A DNA stretch of 64,000 nucleotides. It comes from Rhizomicrobium electricum. GTDB taxonomy: Bacteria > Pseudomonadota > Alphaproteobacteria > Micropepsales > Micropepsaceae. This document shows positions 53,581 to 61,966 of this stretch, one piece after another. Within the stretch, counting starts at the first letter, position 1. Every line of letters begins with the position of its first letter. The translations under genes and the position numbers were made by a program. The stretch lies in NCBI RefSeq assembly GCF_011762045.1, contig NZ_JAASQS010000005.1, forward strand, positions 124,001-188,000, given 5' to 3'. The notes under the pieces were generated by a model. It made no database searches. It saw only the letters and a list, made by a program, of their open reading frames with translations, and had not been told where the DNA came from.

Positions 53581-56421
53581 ATGAGACTGGCATTGTTCAC
53601 CACGGCGTTTGCCGCGGCTCTATTCCTCATCCCCGCTACGGCAGCTCCGGCAAATTCGCCCGAGGTCCGCACCATCGCCAACGGCGCCGCCCTCGATCGC
53701 GGTGGCATGCACGTCAAGTTGGAATTCACCGCGCCGGGTACCGTGCGCGTGATGAAGTGGACCGATGGCGGCAGCGACAAGAAGCGGAGCCTGTCCGTGG
53801 TGCAGTCCGCGTCGGCAAAGCTGGCGATTAAAACGGCTCAAACCGAAAGCGCTGTCACGCTCGATAGCGGTACGCTGAAGGTCGTGCTCAACACGGCCGA
53901 CGGAACGATCCGCTTCGTCGCGCCGGACGGACACACGCTGCTTCAGGAGCAAGGCCCCGCCCAGTTCTCCCCCACCGGCCTCAAGCAGGAACCGAAAGCG
54001 TTCTCGATCCGGCAGGATTTCAAGCTCGCCGCCGGCGAAGGCATCTACGGCTTCGGCCAGAGCCAGGACGGCGTGTTCAACTGGCGCGACCATAGCGCGA
54101 AGATCGTGCAGGCCAACACCGCAGCGGTGACGCCGGTGCTGGTGTCGACCAACGGCTACGGCATCTTCTGGGACAATTATTCGAAGACGCTGTGGAACGA
54201 CGACGCCAAGGGCGCCTCGCTGTGGTCGGAAGTGGCCGACAATGTCGACTACTACTTCTTCGCCGGCCCGACCATCGACGACGCCATCGTCCGTTATCGC
54301 CAACTCACCGGCGCCGCGCCGATGTACGGCAAGTGGGCCTACGGCTACTGGCAGTCGAAGGAGCACTATCACACCCAGAAGGAACTGCTCGACGTCGCCC
54401 GCAAGTATCGCGACCTCCAGATTCCGATCGACGGCATCATCCAGGACTGGAACTATTGGGACGGCCTGCAGAATTGGGGTTCGACGGTGTGGGACGCGAC
54501 GCGCTATCCCGATCCCAAGGCGATGTACGACGAACTGCACAGCCTCAACTTCCACGCCATGACGGTGATCTGGGAAGCGCTCGGCCCGGCGTCGGACATC
54601 CATAAGGAAATGGACAAGCGCGGCTGGCTCTATTCGCCGGTCGGCTGGGCGGGCTTCAAGTACTACGACGCCTACAATCCGGCCGCCAACGACCTGTTCT
54701 GGGAGTATGTCCGCAAGAACATCTTCTCCAAGGGCAACGACGCCTGGTGGATGGACTCGACCGAACCGGACATCGTCAACGCGCTGACCAAAGACGCCCA
54801 CGAATACGAAATGAAGAAGGTCGAGGACAACGCGATCGGTTCGTTCGCGCGCTATCTCAACCCCTATTCGCTGGTGGTGACCGAGAGCGTCTACAAGAAC
54901 CAGCGCAAGGATACCGACAAGAAGCGCGTCTTCATCCTGACCCGCTCCACCTTCGCCGGACAGCAGCGCGCCGCCGCAGCAACGTGGTCGGGCGATATCG
55001 GCGCCGATTGGGGCGTCTATGCCGCGCAGATTCCGGCCGGCATCAATCATTCCATGTCGGGCATTCCCTACTGGACGTTCGACATCGGCGCCTTCTCGCT
55101 CGGCTGCCAGGGCGGCGTGTTCGCCAACGGCGGCAAGGATCCGGCCTATCAGGAACTCTATACGCGCATGTTCCAGTTCGGCACCTTCGCGCCGATCTTC
55201 CGCAGCCACGGTTCGGAAACGCCGCGCGAGATCTGGGAATTCGGCGAGCACACGCCGACGCTGATCAAGTTCGACACGCTGCGCTACCGGCTGATGCCCT
55301 ATATCTATTCGCAGGCCTGGCAGGTGACGCACAACGGCGCCTCGATCATGCGCGGCCTACCGATGGACTTCCCGAACGATCCGGCGGCCCGCGATGTCGG
55401 CGATCAGTTCCTGTTCGGGCCATCGCTGATGGCCGCCCCGGTAACGACGCCGATGTATCACCGCCCGCCGGAAGCAAGCGTGCTGGCGACCGGTCCGAGC
55501 CTCTTCCACACGCCGGACGGCAAGAAGGAAGGCCTCAAGGCGACCTATTTCTGCGACGAGAAATGGGAAAAGGTCTGCCACGAAGCCGTCGAACCGGCCG
55601 TCGATCTCTACTGGTACACGGGCTGGCCGGAATTCATCAAAGGTCCGAAATTCTCGATGCGCTGGGAAGGCAAGCTGACGGTTCCGGTCTCCGGCACCTA
55701 TCGCTTCGATCTCAAGAGCTTCGGCCCGAAGAAGATCTATCTCGACGGCAAGGAAGTCGCCCACAACTACGACTCCATGGGGTCGTGGACGATTCCGCTG
55801 CAGCTCGAAGCCGGCAAAACCTACGACTTCAAGTTCGAGACCAACAACGCCGTGCTCGGCGCCTTCCGCGCTCAGGTCTATTGGAAGACGCCCGCAGCGC
55901 ATGCCCGCGATGCCGCGCCGCTGACGGTGAAGGACAAGACCCGCGAGGTCTATCTGCCGTCGGGAACTGGCTGGTTCGATTTCTGGACCGGCAAGGCGAT
56001 GAACGGCGGACAGAAGGTTTCTGCCGCGGCCGACATCACCACCATGCCGCTGATGGTCCGCGCCGGATCGATCGTGCCGATGGGTCCGGTGGTGCAGTAC
56101 GCCACCCAGAAGCCGGCCGACACCATCGAACTGCGCGTCTATCCCGGCGCCAACGGCAACTTCGTGCTCTATGAAGACGAGAACGACACCTATGCCTATG
56201 AAAAAGGCATCTATGCCACCATCGCCTTCCATTGGAACGACGCCAAGCGCACGCTGACCATCGATCCGCGCAAGGGCAAGTTTCCGGGAATGCTTGCGAA
56301 ACGTACGTTCAAGATCGTGATCGTCGGCGACGGTCATGGCGCAGGCATCGACGATACGGCAAGGCCGGACAAAACCGTGATTTATGACGGTCGCAAAACA
56401 GTCGTGGCGCTGACGCGCTGA
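53581..56421 (+). CDS. GH31 alpha-glycosidase with PA14 inserted in its C-terminal domain
   Basis: A 946-residue secreted enzyme; signal peptide MRLALFTTAFAAALFLIPATAA. The GH31 barrel has the nucleophile Asp392 in AWWMDSTEPD and the acid/base Asp472 in TWSGDIGADW, followed by HSMSGIPYWTFDIGAF. A PA14 domain (~650-775: GLKATYFCDEKW ... VPVSGTYRFDLKSFGPKKIYLDGKEVAHN ... GAFRAQVYWK) sits between the barrel end and the C-terminal sandwich (EVYLPSGTGWFDFWTGK). In the first GH31 the PA14 is in the N-terminal half, so the two insertions are independent. Likely an alpha-xylosidase or alpha-glucosidase on oligosaccharides. The frame upstream of 53581 lacks a signal and is not used. Confidence 0.9.
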   Translation: MRLALFTTAFAAALFLIPATAAPANSPEVRTIANGAALDRGGMHVKLEFTAPGTVRVMKWTDGGSDKKRSLSVVQSASAKLAIKTAQTESAVTLDSGTLKVVLNTADGTIRFVAPDGHTLLQEQGPAQFSPTGLKQEPKAFSIRQDFKLAAGEGIYGFGQSQDGVFNWRDHSAKIVQANTAAVTPVLVSTNGYGIFWDNYSKTLWNDDAKGASLWSEVADNVDYYFFAGPTIDDAIVRYRQLTGAAPMYGKWAYGYWQSKEHYHTQKELLDVARKYRDLQIPIDGIIQDWNYWDGLQNWGSTVWDATRYPDPKAMYDELHSLNFHAMTVIWEALGPASDIHKEMDKRGWLYSPVGWAGFKYYDAYNPAANDLFWEYVRKNIFSKGNDAWWMDSTEPDIVNALTKDAHEYEMKKVEDNAIGSFARYLNPYSLVVTESVYKNQRKDTDKKRVFILTRSTFAGQQRAAAATWSGDIGADWGVYAAQIPAGINHSMSGIPYWTFDIGAFSLGCQGGVFANGGKDPAYQELYTRMFQFGTFAPIFRSHGSETPREIWEFGEHTPTLIKFDTLRYRLMPYIYSQAWQVTHNGASIMRGLPMDFPNDPAARDVGDQFLFGPSLMAAPVTTPMYHRPPEASVLATGPSLFHTPDGKKEGLKATYFCDEKWEKVCHEAVEPAVDLYWYTGWPEFIKGPKFSMRWEGKLTVPVSGTYRFDLKSFGPKKIYLDGKEVAHNYDSMGSWTIPLQLEAGKTYDFKFETNNAVLGAFRAQVYWKTPAAHARDAAPLTVKDKTREVYLPSGTGWFDFWTGKAMNGGQKVSAAADITTMPLMVRAGSIVPMGPVVQYATQKPADTIELRVYPGANGNFVLYEDENDTYAYEKGIYATIAFHWNDAKRTLTIDPRKGKFPGMLAKRTFKIVIVGDGHGAGIDDTARPDKTVIYDGRKTVVALTR

Positions 56422-56500
56422 TATTTGTAAGCATCACCAGCCTTGTGTGGGCCGGGTGTCTGTTGATAAGCAGGCACCCGGCACCAGCAAGGGACACCGT

Positions 56501-58105
56501 GTGACCGCAACAGAGTTCGACCGCGCCCGATCCAATGCACCCGTTGGGGCGGTGCGATTCCGCAGCGTTGCGATTTTTTCCGTCTGGGTCCTCGCGATCG
56601 TTCCGTTCTTCCTGGGCACTCTGCCGCCGGTGATGGATGTCCCCAATCACCTGACGCGCATCTGGCTGCTCGCCGAAGGGCTCAACCACGCGCCGCTGTC
56701 GGCGATGTACGAAGCGCGCTGGAGCCAGGCCGCCACCAACATCTTCGTCGACCTGATCGGCACCTCACTGGCGCGCGCTATCGGTATCGATGCGGTCGGC
56801 AAAGTGCTGCTGGTGGCGATGTTCCTGCTGCCGCCGCTCGCGGCGCTCCGGCTCAACAAGAAACTGTTCCGACGCACGGGATGGTGGGCGCTGGCCGGCG
56901 TGATGCTGGTGTGGAGCACGACCGCCGTGACCGGCCTGATCTCCTACCAGATCGGCCTCGCCGCCGCGCTCGCCGCCGCGGCACTGGTGCATCCGATCGA
57001 GCGGGCGTCGGCGAAGCAGCTTCTCGCGATCTTTGTGTGCACGGCGGTGCTGCTGTTCGTCCATCCTTTCGGCGCGCTGTTCTTCATGCTGCTCAACATC
57101 GCCCTGATCTTCGGGCCGCGATGGACGAACCTTTTGAACGGCAAGATCGGGCGCATTGCGGCGGTAGCGGCCGTATCGATCGTTCCCGTCATTCTGTTGA
57201 TGCTGCTGGCACCGCACCCGCCGGGCGCCAACAAGACGCACGAAGCCTTCGTCTATTGGCAGCCGCTGAGCACCACGTTTTCGCCCACCACCGTCGGCCT
57301 CGTACTGCTGTCGCCGATCCTGAGCTACAAGGCCTCGCTTGACGTGCTGCTGGTGCTGCCGGTGCTCGGCCTCCTCGGATGGCTGGCATACAAGCGGCAG
57401 ATAAAGGTCCATGCGGGACTTCTGCTGGTCGCAGCCGTGCTGGAATTCATCTCACCGATCTTGCCGATGAATATCGGCGACGGCGGCGCGCTCGTCATCC
57501 GCTTTCCCGAAATGGCGGCGCTGATGGCACTGGCGGGATTGAGCCCGGCCTTCAACACCCAGCGGCAGCGTGCCGTGTTTGCCGGCGTCCTGGCGCTCGC
57601 CGCCGTCGTCCGTATCGGCACAATCGGCTGGATCTGGCAAATGCGGGCGGCCGATGTCGAGCAATTGAAGACGGCCACCCGTGCACTGCCGCCCGGCGCC
57701 TCCGTGATTGTGCTGCAACAGCACTGGGACGAAATCACGGGCGCTCCGCTAGGCCGTCTGGTGGCGGGATTTCCCAGCGGACGCTGCGCCTCCGAGCGTC
57801 ATTACGGCTCGCTGGTGGTGATGTGGCGGCAGGTGTTCATCCCGAGCCTCTTCACGGTCCCTGGTCAGCAACCGCTGGCGGTGAAGCCGCCCTATCTGGC
57901 AAAATCCGTCTATTCTTCGGGCATCCCGTTCACCGACGACATGAACATGCCCATTCCCCAGCGCCTGGATCCCTATCTCAAGCATTGGCACCGGGATTTC
58001 GATTACGTGCTGCTCCTCAATGCCGATCTCGGCAATGCGTCCCTGCCCGGCACGCGCGTCGTCGCCGACGAGGGTTTCGCGCGGCTCTACCAGGTCGTGC
58101 GCTGA
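56501..58105 (+). CDS. Polytopic inner-membrane protein of unknown function
   Basis: About 534 residues with roughly ten membrane helices (SVAIFSVWVLAIVPFFLGTLPPVM, VLLVAMFLLPPLAALRL, WWALAGVMLVWSTTAVTGLISYQIGLAAALAAAALV and more) and a soluble C-terminal part of ~130 residues. The early loop PPVMDVPNHLTRIWLL recalls the DxPNHL...R segment of GT39/GT83-like glycosyltransferases and related polytopic proteins, but no family is sure. GTG 56501 after AAGGGA is preferred; GTG 56447 is further upstream. It lies between GH31 and GH89 on the same strand. A role in glycan transfer is a guess. Confidence 0.6.
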   Translation: MTATEFDRARSNAPVGAVRFRSVAIFSVWVLAIVPFFLGTLPPVMDVPNHLTRIWLLAEGLNHAPLSAMYEARWSQAATNIFVDLIGTSLARAIGIDAVGKVLLVAMFLLPPLAALRLNKKLFRRTGWWALAGVMLVWSTTAVTGLISYQIGLAAALAAAALVHPIERASAKQLLAIFVCTAVLLFVHPFGALFFMLLNIALIFGPRWTNLLNGKIGRIAAVAAVSIVPVILLMLLAPHPPGANKTHEAFVYWQPLSTTFSPTTVGLVLLSPILSYKASLDVLLVLPVLGLLGWLAYKRQIKVHAGLLLVAAVLEFISPILPMNIGDGGALVIRFPEMAALMALAGLSPAFNTQRQRAVFAGVLALAAVVRIGTIGWIWQMRAADVEQLKTATRALPPGASVIVLQQHWDEITGAPLGRLVAGFPSGRCASERHYGSLVVMWRQVFIPSLFTVPGQQPLAVKPPYLAKSVYSSGIPFTDDMNMPIPQRLDPYLKHWHRDFDYVLLLNADLGNASLPGTRVVADEGFARLYQVVR

Positions 58106-58147
58106 ACCCCTTGCGCTGCGCCGCCGGCCGGTCCACCATAACTCTTT

Positions 58148-58163
58148 ATGGAAACGTTTCCAT
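58148..58163. promoter_or_regulatory. Perfect LacI/CcpA-type operator palindrome before GH89
   Basis: ATGGAAACGTTTCCAT is a perfect 16-base palindrome of the classic LacI-family type, 38 bases upstream of the GH89 start codon. The match is better than at any other site in the locus. Confidence 0.75.
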
Positions 58164-58200
58164 GATTTAGGGTTGGCGGCGGATTCGGCAGGGGGCTCGC

Positions 58201-60348
58201 ATGTGGACGCGGCGCGGATTTCTCATCGCGACAGGCACAAGCCTGGCAACCTCCGGCGCATATGCCGACGGCGCGCACACGGTCCGCGTCCTTCTGAGCC
58301 GCCTGATCGGATCGCGCGCGGATGCATTCGACTTCCGATTGGAGCCGGGAAGCGGCCAGCCCTACTTCGCCGTTACGACCGATGGCGACACCATCCGCAT
58401 CACCGCCGATAGCCCGGTGGGGCTTGCGCGCGGCGCTTACGCCTATCTCGGCCACATCGGCGCGGCGCAGATGAACTGGGAAGGCACGCGCGTTGCCCTG
58501 CCCGCCCGCCTGCCGCCCGCGAGCATTCCCCGGTCGCCGACGCCGTTCCGCCATCGCGCCTATCTCAATCCGTGCGCCTTCGGCTACACGACGCCGTTCT
58601 GGGACTGGGCGCGGTGGGAACGCGAACTCGACTGGATGGCGCTGCACGGCATCGACATGCCGCTGGCCATGGACGGCCAGGAATTCGTCTGGCGCGCGCT
58701 GTGGCAAGAGGCAGGCCTCAGCGAGGCGGAACTCGACGCCTATTTCTGCGGCCCTGCGTTCCTGCCGTGGCAGCGGATGGGCAACATCGAAGGCCACGGC
58801 GGCCCGCTACCGCAACGCTGGATCGCCCGCTCGCGCGACATTCAATTGAAGTTCATGGCGCGCTGCCGCGACCTCGCCATGACGCCGATCCTGCCCGCGT
58901 TCGCCGGTTACGTGCCCAAGGCGTTCGCGGTGAAACATCTCGGCGCCCGCATCCATCGGATGGAGCCCTGGGGCGGCTTCCATGAAACCTATTGGCTGGA
59001 ACCGACCGATCCGCTGTTCGCGCAATTGCAGCGGCGCTTCCTTGATCTGTATACGGCCGAATACGGCGACGGCACCTATTATCTCGCCGACGCGTTCAAC
59101 GAAATGAAGCCGCCGGTGGGCTCCGACCGCTTCGCCGATCTGGCGCGCTACGGCAAAGCCCTGTTCGACTCCCTGCATGCGGTGAAGCCGAAAGCCGTGC
59201 AGGTGATGCAGGGCTGGCTGTTCGGCATCGATCCCGAATTCTGGACGCCGGACAGCGTCAAGGCGTTCCTGCGCGACGTGCCCGACGACAAACTGATGGT
59301 GCTCGATATCGCCAACGACACCTATCCTGGCGTGTGGGAGAAACAGAAAGCATTCGGCGGCAAAAGCTGGGTGTTCGGCTACATCCACGATTTCGGCGGC
59401 AACAACCCGCTGTTCGGCGACCTGCCGCTGGTCGAGAAAGACCTTTCGACCGTACCTGCGCGCGCCGGCAAAGGACGGCTGGAAGGCTTCGGCGTTTTCC
59501 CCGAAGGCCTGAACACCAACTCGGTCGTCTATGACTTCATGTTCGACCGCGCTTGGCCATCCGCGGACGCGCCTCGCGACATCAATGGCTGGCTCGCGGA
59601 ATATCTGCGCGCCCGCTATGGCAAGACCGATGCACACCTGCTGGCGGCGTGGTCCGATCTGGTGCAGGCCGTCTATCGCGTACCGAACTGGCGCAGCGGC
59701 TGGTGGAAAGGCGCGTTCGGCTGTTACCTTTTCACCAAACGTCCCGATCCGGCGCTTGCGGATTTCGGCACGGAACTCGGCGATCATGCTTTGCTCGCCC
59801 GCGCGGTGAAGGCGCTTGCCGCGCTGTCGCCCGCTTACGGCAGCGAGCCGCTGTTCCGCTACGATCTCGTCGCCGCCGCCAGCCATCTCGCACTCATCAA
59901 GGCCGACGGGATGTTGCTGCAAGCGATCAAGACCGATGACGCCCGCGCGTGGCAGGAATTCGAGCGCATCCTCAACACCGTCGACGCCCTCCTCGGCGCC
60001 CAGCCGTTCGGCTTGCCGCAATGGCTGGAGGAAGCCCGCGCCTGCGGCACCACACCGGCGGAACAGGCCTATTACATTGAGAACGCCAAGCTGCAGGTCA
60101 CGCTGTGGGGCGGCGATGCGGTGCTGAAGGATTACGCCTCCAAGGCGTGGCACGGGCTGATCCGGCATTTCTATCTGCCGCGTTGGCGGGCATTCCGGGC
60201 GGCCCGCGGCAAAGAATTCGACGCCAAGCGCTTCACGGCGGACCTGATCGCGTGGGAGAATGCCTGGGTGCGCGACGGCAAGGTCTATGTCCGCGAAGTA
60301 CCCGCCCGCCCGCTCGACGACGTCAACCGGCTTTTGGGAATGCTATGA
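58201..60348 (+). CDS. GH89 alpha-N-acetylglucosaminidase
   Basis: A 715-residue enzyme with a twin-arginine-like signal (MWTRRGFLIATGTSLATSGAYA). The three-domain GH89 layout is seen: the N-terminal small domain, then FRHRAYLNPCAFGYTTPFWDWARWERELDWMALHGIDMPLAMDGQEFVW, the acid/base Glu301 in YLADAFNEMKPP, and the probable nucleophile Glu435 in FGVFPEGLNTNS. It matches human NAGLU and Clostridium GH89 enzymes, which release terminal alpha-linked GlcNAc. An AGGGGG site precedes the ATG. The next gene overlaps by four bases (ATGA). Alpha-GlcNAc is not part of xyloglucan, so this enzyme adds a different substrate to the locus. Confidence 0.92.
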   Translation: MWTRRGFLIATGTSLATSGAYADGAHTVRVLLSRLIGSRADAFDFRLEPGSGQPYFAVTTDGDTIRITADSPVGLARGAYAYLGHIGAAQMNWEGTRVALPARLPPASIPRSPTPFRHRAYLNPCAFGYTTPFWDWARWERELDWMALHGIDMPLAMDGQEFVWRALWQEAGLSEAELDAYFCGPAFLPWQRMGNIEGHGGPLPQRWIARSRDIQLKFMARCRDLAMTPILPAFAGYVPKAFAVKHLGARIHRMEPWGGFHETYWLEPTDPLFAQLQRRFLDLYTAEYGDGTYYLADAFNEMKPPVGSDRFADLARYGKALFDSLHAVKPKAVQVMQGWLFGIDPEFWTPDSVKAFLRDVPDDKLMVLDIANDTYPGVWEKQKAFGGKSWVFGYIHDFGGNNPLFGDLPLVEKDLSTVPARAGKGRLEGFGVFPEGLNTNSVVYDFMFDRAWPSADAPRDINGWLAEYLRARYGKTDAHLLAAWSDLVQAVYRVPNWRSGWWKGAFGCYLFTKRPDPALADFGTELGDHALLARAVKALAALSPAYGSEPLFRYDLVAAASHLALIKADGMLLQAIKTDDARAWQEFERILNTVDALLGAQPFGLPQWLEEARACGTTPAEQAYYIENAKLQVTLWGGDAVLKDYASKAWHGLIRHFYLPRWRAFRAARGKEFDAKRFTADLIAWENAWVRDGKVYVREVPARPLDDVNRLLGML

Positions 60349-61466
60349 CCTCCGATAAACCCCGCTACGCCGCTCTCGATGTATTCCGTGGGCTGACGAT
60401 CTTCCTGATGATCCTGGTCAACACGCCAGGGCCGGGCGCCCATCCGTGGCCGTTCCTCGTCCATGCCGACTGGTTCGGCTTCACCGGCGCCGATTTCGTG
60501 TTTCCGTCTTTCTTGTTCGCGATGGGCAGCGCGCTGGTATTCGTGCTCGCCCGCCCGATGAGCCACGGCGAATTCCTCGCCCGCAGCTTCAAGCGCGCCG
60601 GACTTCTCTTCCTGATCGGCTTCCTGATGTTCTGGTATCCGTTCGTGAAGGTGACGCCGGACAACCATTTCGCGCTGTTCCCGTTCGCCGACACGCGCTT
60701 TCTCGGTGTGTTGCAACGGCTGGCAGTGTGCTACGCCCTGGCCGCGGTGGCGGTGCGGTTCCTGAAGCCGAAGCAGATCGTGGTGCTGTGCATCGGCATC
60801 CTGGTGCTTTATTGGGCGCTGATGGTGTTCTGCGCCGCGCCGGGCATGGCGTTCGACAAAGTGAACAATTTCGGTTCGGTGGTGGATCGCTTGCTGATCC
60901 CGCAGAGCCATCTCTACCGCTGGGACGACGGCTTCGAGCCCGAAGGCCTGCTCGGCAATCTGCCCGCAACGGTGAACGTGCTCGCCGGATATCTCGCCTG
61001 CCGCTACATCGTCTCGGCGCCCGCTACGATCGGACGGGTGCAGGTGGTGGCGTTCGGCGGCGTCGCGCTCGCCATCACCGGCTTGTTCGTCAGCGCCTTC
61101 GTCCCGCTGTCGAAGAAGCTCTGGACCGACAGCTTCGTGCTGGTGACGGTGGGTCTCGATCTCGTGCTGCTGGCGCTTCTGGTGGCGGTTCTCGACGTGA
61201 TGCGCCTGCCCGTCCGCACCGGCTTTTTCGAAATCCTCGGCAAGAACCCGCTGGCGGTTTATTTGCTCTCCGAGATGCTGATGCTGACGCAGGCGCTCGC
61301 CAAGCCGTTCACCGGTGTCGAACCCTATCGCTGGATTGGCGTGGAGGTGTTCCAGCGGCTGGCGCCCGGTCCGGCCGGCTCGTTCCTTTGCGCCCTTGTC
61401 TACACGCTGGCATGCTGGCTGTTCGGCTACCTCTTGTACCGCAAGCGCGTGTTCGTGCGGCTGTAG
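60345..61466 (+). CDS. Heparan-alpha-glucosaminide N-acetyltransferase-like membrane protein
   Basis: A 373-residue protein with about ten membrane helices. It starts RYAALDVFRGLTIFLMILVNTPG, then WPFLVHADWFGFTGADFVFPSFLFAMGSALVF, the signature of the DUF5009/HGSNAT group. The human relative moves acetyl from cytosolic acetyl-CoA across the lysosomal membrane onto terminal glucosamine; bacterial members (NagX type) occur in amino-sugar loci. Its ATG overlaps the GH89 stop, so the two are made together. In humans the same two activities are consecutive steps: acetylation, then GH89 hydrolysis. The acceptor here is unknown. Confidence 0.88.
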   Translation: MTSDKPRYAALDVFRGLTIFLMILVNTPGPGAHPWPFLVHADWFGFTGADFVFPSFLFAMGSALVFVLARPMSHGEFLARSFKRAGLLFLIGFLMFWYPFVKVTPDNHFALFPFADTRFLGVLQRLAVCYALAAVAVRFLKPKQIVVLCIGILVLYWALMVFCAAPGMAFDKVNNFGSVVDRLLIPQSHLYRWDDGFEPEGLLGNLPATVNVLAGYLACRYIVSAPATIGRVQVVAFGGVALAITGLFVSAFVPLSKKLWTDSFVLVTVGLDLVLLALLVAVLDVMRLPVRTGFFEILGKNPLAVYLLSEMLMLTQALAKPFTGVEPYRWIGVEVFQRLAPGPAGSFLCALVYTLACWLFGYLLYRKRVFVRL

Positions 61467-61693
61467 TGCGCTTTACTTGAAATCGACCGCCACTTTGTCG
61501 ATCGCGCCTTCGAACGCGAACGGCGCCCGATACGCAAATGAACATTTTGGTCCAGGGGCCGCTAGCGCCCCCGTTTCAGGGAACAATGGCGTCCTGCGCA
61601 AACATGGATGCCATTTCAGCGACCAACCATTGCTAATATCCGATCGGTCTCCATATTAGCGTCAGAGGGGCTGGCCCAACGACGGAGACCGGC

Positions 61694-61948
61694 ATGGACA
61701 GCAACTTTTCTGCCGACAATCCCCCGCCATCGGACACGCCTTTGGCCCGGCAGCGCTATTACGCACGAAAAGCTGCAGCAGCGCACGACGCGCATCGCTT
61801 CTGGCCTATGATGTGGTTCGAGCTTGCCCGCGACTACAACGCCGCCGTCGCGAACGTAGCGGCATTTGTACGTTGGATTGACGATCGTCCTCCGGAGAAG
61901 GGCAAACACGGCGAAGTGCGGCGGCCGTCCAAGAACGATCCCCCGTAA
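61694..61948 (+). CDS. Small protein of unknown function
   Basis: An 84-residue hydrophilic protein (MDSNFSADNPPPSDTPLARQRYYARKAAAAHDAHRFWPMMWFELARDYNAAVANVAAFVRWIDDRPP). It has no signal, membrane helix or known domain. A GGAGA ribosome site lies about eight bases before the ATG, which supports translation. The 228 bases between it and the acetyltransferase gene show no gene. It is convergent with the GH15 gene. Whether it is a conserved gene is unsure. Confidence 0.5.
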   Translation: MDSNFSADNPPPSDTPLARQRYYARKAAAAHDAHRFWPMMWFELARDYNAAVANVAAFVRWIDDRPPEKGKHGEVRRPSKNDPP

Positions 61949-61966
61949 ACGATCACCAGGCCGGCG

